Shown here piece by piece: positions 25,410 through 34,700 of a stretch of DNA of 64,000 bases. A model generated the notes under the pieces. The model was not told where the DNA came from, did not search any database, and was given only the letters and a program-made list of their open reading frames with translations. The position numbers were made by a program, and so were the translations under genes. The first letter of the stretch is position 1. Every line of letters begins with the position of its first letter. Source of the stretch: Deltaproteobacteria bacterium (lineage in GTDB: Bacteria > UBA10199 > JACPAL01); assembly GCA_016180855.1 (NCBI GenBank), contig JACPAL010000002.1, positions 62,001 through 126,000 of the forward strand. The letters run 5' to 3'.

Positions 25410-27359
25410 CAGGGCAACACTCTCCGCGAGAATCTGGTTTAGTTCGTAATCCTTCGGGGTGAATATCTTCTTGACCCCCATTCGCTTCAGCTTCCTCTTG
25501 TCTGATTCCGGGATGATGCCTCCGACAATGACAGGAAGACGGCTCATTTTTTCTTTTTTAAGGCGCAACATGATATCAGAAACAAGCTTAAGATGAGAAC
25601 CGGAGAGAATGGAGAGTCCGAGGAGATGAACTCCTTCATCTCTTGCGGCGGCGACAATCTGCTCCGGAGTGAGACGGATCCCCTGGTAGATCACCTCAAA
25701 CCCCGCATCACGTGCACGAAGGGCGATCTGTTCAGCGCCGTTAGAATGACCGTCTAAGCCCGGTTTGGCAATCAAGAGACGAATTCGTCCTTTAATCTTT
25801 CGACTTTTTGCCTCGACTTGCAAACGGAGTTGGTGGAAAGCCTCTGAATCAGAGGAGTCGGATCGTTGACCACCAATCCCTGTTGGGGCGCGGTACTCGC
25901 CAAAAACCTCTCTCAAGGCAAAGGTCCATTCCCCTGTCGTAACGCCAGCACGGGCGCACTCAATTGAGGCTGGCATGATATTGTCGGTCCCCTGTGCCGA
26001 CTCCATCAGGCGATTTAAGGCAGATCGGACCTTCTTTTCATCCCGGGAGGCGCGGTGCCGCTCCAGTTGTCTGATCTGTTCTCGTTCCGCCTGTATATTG
26101 ACCTTTAAAAATTCTTCCCTTCGTTGTCCCATTAATGGTGATTTTTCTGATTCAGTAAAACAGTTGACACCGACGACCTTTTGTTCCCCCGTTTCAATCC
26201 TTTTTAAACGGTTGCGATTTGAAGAGACGAGGGACTGTTTCATGTAGTCGAGTCCCTTCAGGGCACCGCCCATCGCCAGTATCTTGTCCAATTCGGCGCT
26301 GGCCTCTGTCACGAACCGGGCTGTTCGCTCCTCAACGATCTGGGATCCATTGAAAAGATCGGTGTACTCCAGCAGATCGGTTTCATAGGCGAGAATCTGC
26401 TGGATCCGGAGACTCCATTGCTGGTCCCATGGGCGCGGAAGGCCTAGCGCCTCATTCCAGGCGGGGAGCTGGATCGCCCGGGCCCTTGCCTCTCTTGAGA
26501 GGGTGACCCCCAACGTTTCCAGGATGATCCGGATGATGTTGTTCTCCGGCTGTTTTTCAGTCAGTCCCAGTGAGTTTACCTGGACGCCGTAACGAAGGCG
26601 ACGGTATTTCGGATCTTCGACACCATAACGTGTTCGTGTGAGTTCATCCCATAATCGGACAAAGGCTCGCATCTTGAAGATCTCTTCAATGAAACGGATG
26701 CCGGAATTCACAAAGAACGAGATGCGGCCAACCACCTCAGGGAACAAGGCCGTCGGCACTTTTTGAGACTCCCTGACCGCATCAAGAACGGCGATTGCAT
26801 TGGCCAACGAGAAGGCGATCTCTTGGATCGGTGTCGCGCCAGCCTCCTGCAGATGATAGGAGCAGATGTTGATTGGATTCCACTTGGGGACTTCACGGAC
26901 CGTAAAGGCAATGATATCGGTCATAAGGCGCATCGAGTGTTCTGGTGGAAAAATATGGGTCCCGCGTGAGAGATACTCCTTGATGATGTCATTTTGGGTT
27001 GTTCCCTGGAGTTCCTTTCGGTCAGTTCCCTGTTCTTCAGCCACTGCGATGGTGAGGGCCAGAAGCCAAGCGGCCGTGGCGTTGATTGTCATCGAGGTAT
27101 TCATTTTTCCGAGTGGAATGTCATTAAAGAGCGTTTGCATGTCATGGATATGTCCGATCGGCACACCGACCTTCCCAACCTCTCCTTTGGCAAGGGGGTG
27201 ATCGGCATCATAACCGGTCTGGGTGGGGAGATCGAAGGCAACGGATAACCCCGTTTGACCTTTCGCCAAATTCGTCTTGTAAAGCTGGTTGGAGGCCTTG
27301 GCCGAGGTGTGGCCTGAATAGGTCCTTATCAGCCAAGGAGATTCTTTGTGGGCCGGCAT
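25404..27359 (-). CDS. ecm: Ethylmalonyl-CoA mutase (MeaA-type, B12-dependent)
   Basis: Ecm converts (2R)-ethylmalonyl-CoA to methylsuccinyl-CoA. The 651-residue single-chain mutase opens with SPWLIRTYSGHTSAKASNQL. It carries AFDLPTQTGYD, MNTSMTINATA and NICSYHLQEAGATP, which match ethylmalonyl-CoA mutases rather than methylmalonyl-CoA mutases (which have THRGYDSD and MSVSMTMNG). The C-terminal cobalamin domain from about residue 515 has LDGHSNGAE, whose His binds cobalt. With ccr nearby the pathway assignment is strong. Only the C-terminal overlap with the lipoprotein gene is odd. Confidence 0.92.
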   Translation of the reverse strand: MPAHKESPWLIRTYSGHTSAKASNQLYKTNLAKGQTGLSVAFDLPTQTGYDADHPLAKGEVGKVGVPIGHIHDMQTLFNDIPLGKMNTSMTINATAAWLLALTIAVAEEQGTDRKELQGTTQNDIIKEYLSRGTHIFPPEHSMRLMTDIIAFTVREVPKWNPINICSYHLQEAGATPIQEIAFSLANAIAVLDAVRESQKVPTALFPEVVGRISFFVNSGIRFIEEIFKMRAFVRLWDELTRTRYGVEDPKYRRLRYGVQVNSLGLTEKQPENNIIRIILETLGVTLSREARARAIQLPAWNEALGLPRPWDQQWSLRIQQILAYETDLLEYTDLFNGSQIVEERTARFVTEASAELDKILAMGGALKGLDYMKQSLVSSNRNRLKRIETGEQKVVGVNCFTESEKSPLMGQRREEFLKVNIQAEREQIRQLERHRASRDEKKVRSALNRLMESAQGTDNIMPASIECARAGVTTGEWTFALREVFGEYRAPTGIGGQRSDSSDSEAFHQLRLQVEAKSRKIKGRIRLLIAKPGLDGHSNGAEQIALRARDAGFEVIYQGIRLTPEQIVAAARDEGVHLLGLSILSGSHLKLVSDIMLRLKKEKMSRLPVIVGGIIPESDKRKLKRMGVKKIFTPKDYELNQILAESVALL

Positions 27360-27486
27360 TTTTTTGACCTTAGTACTTCGACTCGTAATGACTATGACGT
27401 ATATACAAAGCCAAAAAAATCAACAAAATTACTCGCTCAGCACTAGTCCTGAGTAAATAAATTCGTGGTGGTGTTGGTGGCGAGGA

Positions 27487-27515
27487 TTGACATACCATCC
27501 ACGGTATGAGATAAA
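27487..27515 (+). promoter_or_regulatory. Putative sigma70-type promoter of the RRM-infA unit
   Basis: TTGACA (27487-27492), a 17-base spacer and GATAAA (27510-27515) form a near-consensus promoter. The resulting leader would be about 80 bases and ends in AAGGAGG just before the RRM start at 27604. No other feature explains the 244-base gap between ecm and this gene; its left half is AT-rich. Confidence 0.5.
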
Positions 27516-27603
27516 GGCCCGGAGAGTAATTGACCGTATGAGGAGTGTCCAGAAGCATAGTGCTCGTGACCTCTTTATCGGTGCCCAACCATAAGGAGGT
27601 ATC

Positions 27604-27945
27604 ATGGGCAAGAGACTGTACGTAGGCAATCTGCCTTTCACTGTAACCAGTGACCAACTCAGGGAGCATTTCTCCCAGCACGGGACGGTCGAGACAGCGG
27701 AAGTTGTTATGGACCGTTTTTCGGGCCGTAGCAAGGGCTTCGGCTTTGTCGAAATGTCGACAGACGAAGAGGCTCAGGCAGTGATTGGCAAGCTGAATGG
27801 GCAGGACTTTAGCGGTCGGCAGTTGACCGTTAATGAGGCCCGTCCGAAGACCGAGGGTGGTGGCGGTGGTGGTGGTCGAGACCGCTTTCCCCGAGAGGGT
27901 CGTGGCGGTGGTGGTGGTCGTCCCTCACGCGATCGAAGATGGTAA
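27604..27945 (+). CDS. Glycine-rich RRM RNA-binding protein
   Basis: The 113-residue product has one RNA-recognition motif (RNP2 KRLYVGNLPF at residues 3-12, RNP1 KGFGFVEM near 44-51). A tail of two Gly-runs separated by RDRFPREGRG follows. This is the bacterial small RRM protein type, often cold-regulated and acting as an RNA chaperone. AAGGAGG precedes the ATG. The Gly tail is encoded by a duplicated GGTGGCGGTGGTGGTGGTCG unit. Its TAA lies seven bases before the infA TTG, implying coupling. Confidence 0.9.
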   Translation: MGKRLYVGNLPFTVTSDQLREHFSQHGTVETAEVVMDRFSGRSKGFGFVEMSTDEEAQAVIGKLNGQDFSGRQLTVNEARPKTEGGGGGGGRDRFPREGRGGGGGRPSRDRRW

Positions 27946-27952
27946 TTGGATC

Positions 27953-28171
27953 TTGTCTAAAGAAGATCTCATCAAATTCGAAGGTCGCATAACCGATGCA
28001 ACAGGTGGTGGTCAGTACATCGTGGCCCTGGATAACGGGGCCACGGTGACCACCAAGCTTTGTGGCAAGATGAAGCGTTTTAAAATCAGGGTTATTGCTG
28101 GTGACCAGGTAACCGTTGGTGTCTCACCCTACGATCCGACACATGGATTGATTCTTCACAGGGCCAAGTAG
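27953..28171 (+). CDS. infA: Translation initiation factor IF-1, TTG start
   Basis: From TTG 27953 the product is exactly 72 residues, the IF-1 length: an OB fold beginning MSKEDLIKFEGRITDA, with KMKRFKIRVIAGDQVTVGVSPYDPTHGLI at its end matching the IF-1 core. An upstream in-frame ATG at 27833 would run through the RRM gene in another frame and is rejected. No good Shine-Dalgarno precedes the TTG, so translation probably depends on ribosomes finishing the RRM gene. It diverges from the common IF-1 (GGGQYIVALDNGATVTTKL) and may be a second copy. Confidence 0.85.
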   Translation: MSKEDLIKFEGRITDATGGGQYIVALDNGATVTTKLCGKMKRFKIRVIAGDQVTVGVSPYDPTHGLILHRAK

Positions 28172-28243
28172 AGTTCATTTCAAATCATAAGCAAGAATGA
28201 CGATAATCATCTTGATCTTCCTCTCTCGCTCGTCTTAAATAAA

Positions 28244-29016
28244 ATGTTTATGATAAACATACAAACCTTTGGTGTTATCGGAGCGGGGCAGATGGGGGCC
28301 GGGATTGCCCAGTCCGCTGCCCAGTCAGGTCTTAATGTTGTCCTTGTCGACCTGAAGGAAGAGTTTTTCAAAAGAGAATCCGGGTGAGTACCCAGATGAA
28401 CAATTTTGCAGAATGTGACTTTGTTGTTGAGGCGGTGACCGAGAACGAACCGATCAAGTTCCAGATTTTTTCGGATCTTGATAAGATCTGCCGACCGGAT
28501 GTGGTTCTGGCAACAAACACCTCGTCAATTTCTATTACTCGTCTTGCCGGCAAGACACGGCGCCCTTCTCAGGTAATCGGTATGCACTTCATGAATCCGG
28601 TTCCGATGATGGAGCTCGTTGAAATTATCCGTGGGCTCCAGACGTCTGATGCAACCTATCAGCAAACAAGGGGACTTGCCGAAAAAATGGGAAAGACGAC
28701 TGTTCTTTCCAAAGACTCCGCTGGCTTTATTGTCAATCGGATCCTTGTTCCGATGATCAACGAAGCAATCTACGCCCTTCATCAGGGGATTGGAACCGTG
28801 GAGGATATTGACAACGCCATGAAACTCGGTACCCACCAGCCGATGGGGCCGTTAGCCTTGGCGGATCTGGTGGGTCTCGATACCGTCCTCTCCATTCTGG
28901 AGGTCTTTCACGGATCGTTTGGTGATAAGTTTAAACCTTGCCCCCTTCTCAAGCAGTACGTCGATGCCGGTTGGCTTGGGAGAAAGACGGGACGGGGATT
29001 CTACAATTATTTGTAA
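28244..29016 (+). pseudogene. hbd: 3-hydroxybutyryl-CoA dehydrogenase with internal out-of-frame deletion
   Basis: Frame one starts at ATG 28244, carries the Rossmann motif [14 protein letters not shown], and stops at 28385 after EEFFKRESG. Frame two, readable from about 28375, resumes at [20 protein letters not shown] and continues through NTSSISITRLA and GMHFMNPVPMMELVEII to a normal C-terminus at 29016. About 30-35 codons of the family sequence between KR and RIRVST are missing, and the frames do not match. The second part could be translated from GTG 28384 but would lack the NAD site. Either a decaying paralogue of the gene at 21914 or an assembly error. Confidence 0.8.
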
Positions 29017-29028
29017 CGGTTGCCAGCG

Positions 29029-29056
29029 CCTTTCTCTTACACTAAGAGGGGGTGTG
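29029..29056. repeat. Short palindrome upstream of leuC
   Basis: CCTTTCTCTTACACTAAGAG followed by GGGGTGTG contains the inverted pair CTCTTA/TAAGAG of the family seen at 22788, 61161 and 63671. Its right end GGGGGTGTGAG directly precedes the leuC ATG and provides the only ribosome-binding candidate. Confidence 0.5.
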
Positions 29057-29060
29057 AGCT

Positions 29061-30458
29061 ATGGCTTGTACCCTTTTTGAAAAAATTTGGAATTCACATA
29101 TCGTCTCTGAGGTCGACGGCACCACACTTCTTTATATTGATAGGCACCTGGTCCACGAAGTAACAAGCCCACAGGCGTTTGAGGGGTTACGCCTTTCCCA
29201 TCGTAAGGTGAGAAGAGCCGATCTCACGTTTGCCACGATGGACCACAACATTCCCACAGTTGATCGTTTCAACATTCGGGATGAAATTTCCCGTGCCCAG
29301 ATAGAGGCACTCACAAAAAACTGTCGGGAATTCGGTATTACCCTTTACGATTTAAAGAGTAACCTTCAGGGGATTGTTCATATTATCGGTCCGGAGCTTG
29401 GCTTGACACTTCCCGGCAGAACGATTGTTTGCGGTGACAGTCACACTTCCACTCATGGAGCCTTTGGTGCGCTTGCCTTCGGTATTGGCACGAGTGAGGT
29501 GGAGCATGTTCTGGCCACTCAATGTCTCCGCCAGAAACGCCCCAGGACGTTCTGTATTGAGTTTAGTGGTCAGCTTCCAAGAGGTGTTACGGCCAAGGAC
29601 ATGATTCTCAAATTGATTGGATTGATCGGAACGGCGGGGGCGACGGGGCATGTTTTGGAATATACAGGGTCTGCCATTCGGTCTCTTTCTATGGAAGGGC
29701 GCATGACCGTTTGCAATATGAGCATCGAGGCGGGTGCCAAGGCGGGAATGATTGCGCCGGATGAGATAACCTTTGAATATATTGCGAGGGGAGATCGGCC
29801 CTTCGCCCCGAGAGGCCAAGAGATGGAGGAGGCGATCCGGCTCTGGAAAGCGCTTCCGTCGGATCCTGATGCCGTCTTTGATCGTAACATCACTCTTGAT
29901 GCAAAAAACATTGCTCCGCAGGTGACTTGGGGAACAAATCCGGGAATGGTTGTTGATGTCGATGGTGTCATCCCATCACCAGACAATATCCCTGGGGTTT
30001 TAAAGAGGGATGCCGAGCATGCCCTTGAATACATGGGGCTTCGACCTGGAACTAAACTGACAGAGATTCCTGTCGACATTGTCTTTATCGGCAGTTGTAC
30101 GAACGGTCGAATCGAAGACCTCCGGGCTGCTGCCAATATTTTTAAAGAGCGGCATATTTCAAAAAAGGTTCGAACGTTGATTGTCCCTGGCTCTCAACAG
30201 GTCAAGAGACAGGCAGAGGCGGAAGGTTTGCACAAGATATTTTTGGAGGCCGGGGCCGAGTGGCGGGAGTCGGGCTGTAGTATGTGTCTCGGGATGAATC
30301 CTGATCAGCTCAAAGAGGGGGAGAGATCGGCTTCCACCTCAAACAGAAACTTTGAGGGGCGACAAGGAAAAGGTGGGCGAACCCATCTCGTGAGTCCCGA
30401 GATGGCCGCCGCGGCGGCGATTGAGGGACGGTTTGTGGATGTGAGGAAGTGGAAATGA
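29061..30458 (+). CDS. leuC: 3-isopropylmalate dehydratase large subunit
   Basis: LeuC with LeuD isomerises 2- to 3-isopropylmalate in leucine synthesis. The 465-residue aconitase-family protein has [20 protein letters not shown]. The three cluster Cys lie in [11 protein letters not shown] and in [25 protein letters not shown]-like residues close the chain. Length fits bacterial LeuC. Homoaconitase or other LeuC-like dehydratases cannot be excluded, but the paired leuD favours leucine synthesis. No leuA or leuB lies in the window. Confidence 0.93.
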   Translation: MACTLFEKIWNSHIVSEVDGTTLLYIDRHLVHEVTSPQAFEGLRLSHRKVRRADLTFATMDHNIPTVDRFNIRDEISRAQIEALTKNCREFGITLYDLKSNLQGIVHIIGPELGLTLPGRTIVCGDSHTSTHGAFGALAFGIGTSEVEHVLATQCLRQKRPRTFCIEFSGQLPRGVTAKDMILKLIGLIGTAGATGHVLEYTGSAIRSLSMEGRMTVCNMSIEAGAKAGMIAPDEITFEYIARGDRPFAPRGQEMEEAIRLWKALPSDPDAVFDRNITLDAKNIAPQVTWGTNPGMVVDVDGVIPSPDNIPGVLKRDAEHALEYMGLRPGTKLTEIPVDIVFIGSCTNGRIEDLRAAANIFKERHISKKVRTLIVPGSQQVKRQAEAEGLHKIFLEAGAEWRESGCSMCLGMNPDQLKEGERSASTSNRNFEGRQGKGGRTHLVSPEMAAAAAIEGRFVDVRKWK

Positions 30459-30461
30459 CCC

Positions 30462-30555
30462 CCCTCACCCCGTAGAAATACTTATGGTTGGTCATTTTAA
30501 ATTGTACTAATTGAAAGTTAATAAACCATATCACGAAGATAGAGGCGGGTGAGGG
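30462..30555. repeat. Inverted repeat bounding the leuC-leuD gap
   Basis: CCCTCACCCCG just after the leuC stop pairs with CGGGTGAGGG ending at 30555, right against the leuD ATG; about 72 AT-rich bases lie between. The same ends bound the element upstream of nuoF (50080-50195). The right end acts as the apparent ribosome site of leuD. Confidence 0.5.
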
Positions 30556-31182
30556 ATGCAATCATTCAAATCACATCGCGGTAAAATAGCGACGCTTGAC
30601 CGCGCTAACATTGACACCGATCAGATCATCCCAAAACAGTTTTTGAAGTCGATTCGACGAACGGGTTACGGGGAAAACATTTTTTTTGACTGGCGGTATC
30701 TTGCCGACGGAAATCCAAACTCCGATTTTGAATTGAACGCCCCTCATTTTCAGGGCGCTTCCATTCTGGTTACAAGAAACAATTTCGGCTGCGGCTCTTC
30801 CCGAGAACACGCGGTCTGGGCGGTTCAGCAGTACGGCTTCAAGGTTGTCATCGCTCCGCGTAAGGGTGAGATTCCGGCTTTTGCCGATATCTTTCATAAT
30901 AACAGTGTCAAGAATGGTCTCCTCAATGTAGAGCTCAAGGAGGCGGAGGTGGATGAGATTTTTCAGATGGTTGACCGCTATGAACGGCTTGAGGCGACGG
31001 CCAATCTGGAAGAGCAGCGCGTGACCCTGCATCTGCCCGAAGAGATCTCCTTTCATTTTGAAATCGATCCCGTTGTCAAACGGCACCTGATCCGTGGTTT
31101 GGATGAAATTGGCCTCTCTCTGCAGCATGAAAAGGAGATTGCTGCCTTTGAAAAAAGGCATGATCCACACCGACGAAGGTAA
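30556..31182 (+). CDS. leuD: 3-isopropylmalate dehydratase small subunit
   Basis: The 208-residue product has the LeuD swivelling domain: LDRANIDTDQIIPKQFLKS at the start, FGCGSSREHAVWAV near residue 80 and IFHNNSVKNGLLNVEL. Length is typical. GGGTGAGGG lies directly before the ATG as part of a repeat arm. Two bases separate its stop from the next gene, suggesting leuC-leuD-DUF309 cotranscription. Confidence 0.94.
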   Translation: MQSFKSHRGKIATLDRANIDTDQIIPKQFLKSIRRTGYGENIFFDWRYLADGNPNSDFELNAPHFQGASILVTRNNFGCGSSREHAVWAVQQYGFKVVIAPRKGEIPAFADIFHNNSVKNGLLNVELKEAEVDEIFQMVDRYERLEATANLEEQRVTLHLPEEISFHFEIDPVVKRHLIRGLDEIGLSLQHEKEIAAFEKRHDPHRRR

Positions 31183-31184
31183 TC

Positions 31185-31727
31185 TTGGAAACACCGGTAC
31201 CTTTTAACCCCCAATCTCCACGTTATACGGATCGTCGATTTCCCGCTTACCGTTTTATTCAGGGGATTACACCCCATCCCCGCCGTGATCCCAAGGGGTA
31301 CTCTTACGGTCAGCCAGAATCTCAAATCTCATTTTTACCTCCAGAACAATGGAGACAGAATGAAGAGTATCTCTACGGTATCGATCTCTACAATTTTAAC
31401 TACTGGTGGGAGGCGCATGAGGCGTGGGAGTTGGTCTGGAAAACAACCGGCAAAACTGATGATCAAGGTCGATTGTTACAAGGATTGATTCAGATTTCGG
31501 CCGGGATGATTAAATGGTGGGCCGGCTATTCTGACGGGATGAGGAAATTATTTCGAGAAGGGGTAGAGAAGATTCAGTCCTTACCCGAGCCTCATTTCAT
31601 GGGGCTCGATCTTCTTACCTTTATTAATGCCATAAGGCAGTTTCAGAAACAGTTGCGTCCGCAGAACTACCCGTTTATTCATCTCTTTTTCAATAAAATA
31701 GACAAGTGGAGTTGTAAGAAACTTTAG
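31185..31727 (+). CDS. DUF309 family protein
   Basis: The 180-residue product has the DUF309 core: YNFNYWWEAHEAWELVW followed by RLLQGLIQISAGMIKWWAG. Its conserved EAHE and LQGLIQ blocks form a helical bundle of unknown function. Start is TTG at 31185, two bases after leuD, with GAAGG upstream. The N-terminal 60 residues are Pro- and Tyr-rich and outside the domain. Confidence 0.8.
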   Translation: METPVPFNPQSPRYTDRRFPAYRFIQGITPHPRRDPKGYSYGQPESQISFLPPEQWRQNEEYLYGIDLYNFNYWWEAHEAWELVWKTTGKTDDQGRLLQGLIQISAGMIKWWAGYSDGMRKLFREGVEKIQSLPEPHFMGLDLLTFINAIRQFQKQLRPQNYPFIHLFFNKIDKWSCKKL

Positions 31728-31751
31728 GGAATCATTGCCGAAAAGCGGCCC

Positions 31752-34700
31752 GTGCCTCCCTTTGACGCAAATCTGGAGCGGTCGTCCCATGCCGCCCGTG
31801 GCTATTCGGGCTTCCCTTCCGCCTACCCACAATCCGGGGAAGAATTTTTGGGAAGCCTGAAAACCGAATACGGCTCTTTGCAAAGCTGGTGGGGGCTTAC
31901 GAAATCGGCCTTTACCTATCTTGCTCCGGTTGTTGCGATCGGTTCGGGTGGGATGTTGGCCGGGGGAAGATTATTCGAGTGGATTGCCCGGACAAGGCCC
32001 AATCTTCTTCAGAGAGGTGGAGGGGTCCTCAATCGCGGAAATTTTCAACTCACCTTTGACGAACTCACCTCCGCCTGGCTCTGGACCGGGATCTTTCGTG
32101 CCAGGAATGGGGATGAGTCTTACGGAGAGGCATCCGCCAAGGACTGCGGGGAGGGGATCATGGCCCGAACCTTCTTGAACAAGAGTTTGCAAAGGGTGAC
32201 GGGTGGTCCGGTCAACCAACATTTCGTCCGTTTTGTCATGATGCCTGGTTTCATGGCGCTCGGTGGCTGGCTTGCCGAGGCAACGATTGAAAGCAAAAAG
32301 AGTTATCGGGAATTCATGACCGCCAGTTGGGGATGGGAACTCGGTTACCGGTTTGTTGGTGCCTTTTCGATGATGCATGTTCAATCGAATCTCTTGCGAT
32401 TACCGAAACTGGCTGGGCTGCCTTCATTGCATGCGGATGATTGGAGTTTTGTCCGGCGTGAGACGTTAAGGCAGCAATGGCCATTGGCCCTCGGAAGCCC
32501 CCTTTTAGAAAGGGGGGGCGAGAGGGGATTCTCCCAGCAATTTGCCTATGCACCTGCCCTTACTATCCTCCCGACCCTTGAGATAATTTTTCACGGGATC
32601 AAAGAGGCCGTGCAACGACCGGCGCCTGAGGTCGATCCAAGAATGCGGGAGAGAGGATGGCAAGAGGCGTTTGTTGGTGCGACCAGGATCGAGAACGAAG
32701 GAGAGGCGGCGGAGGTTATCCATTATCTTCTCAGAGATTCCGGCCTCCCACGTGACGATCAAATGGGCAATTTCGTCCGGGGAATTTTGAGGCGGTTCCC
32801 CTGGAATAATAGTCTCAAGGGCTTGGTCGATCGCCAGTATCATTCACTCATTCAACAGTGGATTGGTGGGAGGAGAAAGATTGTCAGGGCGACGCCCGAT
32901 GTTGAGGAATCGGTCACAGATCCTCGTGAGAGGGAGGCGATTCAGCGTCGGATGGACGAGTTGATGCCTAGAAGAACACCGGAACAGGCACTGGATGAGA
33001 TCCTGCGGAATCCGGGTGATTACAACAAGGATGACGTCCAGATTTTTTTGGGGTGTCTGTTAAGCGCTGACTGGCAGACACTCCACAGGATTGGTTGGGG
33101 TCTCCATGGCTCCCCCTTTGATGATCTTGATCCGACACGTCGCCCTTTATTGATCGAAGAGGATCCCGATGTTCAGATGATGCGATTGGCGCTCCACCCG
33201 GTTCGTCTGAAAAGGATTATTGAATTGGTGACGCCTGAGATCGCCTTTATCTGCCTTCTACAAAGAAGCTCTTGCGAGGTCCCAGAAGAGGATCCGAGGA
33301 CCCCACTGCCACAGTTGAACTTCCTCCTCACCCATCATCCCGATGCCGTGAAGAAGATCGTTACGGATCTCTACAGTTATGTCGGTCTTGACCTAGATAT
33401 TGCCTATGAGGGGAAAAACTTTCGTGATTTCATGCTCCCCTCTCCCGATGATCCGCCCGACCTGATTTTAAGGAAACTGGAATTGGCGCCACTCTTCGTC
33501 GCCTCACTCGCGGAGGATTTTCATGATGCCCAGGCAGAACTATTTCTACGCGCGTTTAATGCCAGGATTGACCGCCTTGCGGTCCAACTGACATTAGCCT
33601 TCACTGATGTTGATCCGGCCCTGGATGGGGTACGTGCCGCGGTTGGGTCGGCCCTGCTCCGGTTTTCTGAAAATCTGGTCCAGGCGAGGAGGACACTCTG
33701 GAACTCCTGCGACTATGCGCGGGAGAAATTTGATCGGGAGTATGGTTCCTATTTCAAGGCGCTCGATAACCTCTCTCTTCGTCTTGCGGAACACGCTGTC
33801 CCGGCCGTTTTTCATCTGGCTGTAGTTCATCAAAATGTTTCTCATCTCATTCCAACGCTCCGATGGATTATGCAAACCAAGCCGCTGCTTTGTCGTGAAG
33901 GGGTTGCAAAGTTTTGGAAGATGTTTTCGATCTTCCCTTCGGCGACCCGCCTTGAGATTGAATCGAGGCTTGCCGAGTTTCAGACCCAAGATTCCTTTCG
34001 GGCCCTTTATATCACCTTGGCCCTCGCCTCTGTGAATGAGAAGGCGTTGGTCTTTGCCGGGGAACTCCTCCCAAGGCTCTCTCTACAGGATGACAGGGCT
34101 CTTTTTTCGCGGTGGGAAAAACTCATGATCGAGTTTGGCGCTGCCTTTGGGATCGCACGACACACGCTTGACTCCGTTGATTTAACCGATCGGTCGGCGG
34201 AGGTTCATATCCAAAGGCTCGAGGTAGAATTTAGAAACAATCTCCTGGGTCCGCTGGTCGATGTCGTTGGTCTGAACGCTGACGAGGCGGCGGCCTTCAG
34301 GGCCAGTTATGAACGTCATCCTGAGGTATGGTGGCGTGAAGATCTCATCAAACATATCGCCTTGGTCTCTCAATTTTCAGAACCACTGGGGCGTGAGGCG
34401 TTAAAGCGTCTTGTTCTGCAGTTGTCACGCGCCGAGATACGGGAGGGTCGTTTTGTGACGGATCGCTATGACTATCTGCGAAAGATTTATGGGGATGTCT
34501 TTGTAGACCAGTTTGCAGAAAATCGGAGATACGAGCTGGACGAAGTGGCTGCCTCCCGGGAGAGAAAAAGTGAGGAGGAGAGGCAAAGCAGCCTCTATCG
34601 TGAGACCCTTGCTGAATTGGAACAACTTTGGATTACGGTTGGACCGACGGTTGCGGAGACGGAGAGAGAGATCGACCATGTTTTTGAGGTAGAGACGATT

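Noticed and set aside
27856-27923. GGTGGCGGTGGTGGT runs as a mobile or CRISPR-like repeat
   Set aside because: Two in-frame units coding the Gly-rich tail of the RRM protein; ordinary low-complexity coding DNA.
27833-27952. ATG at 27833 as start of IF-1
   Set aside because: Would overlap the RRM gene in another frame and add 40 Val-rich residues; TTG 27953 gives exactly the IF-1 length.
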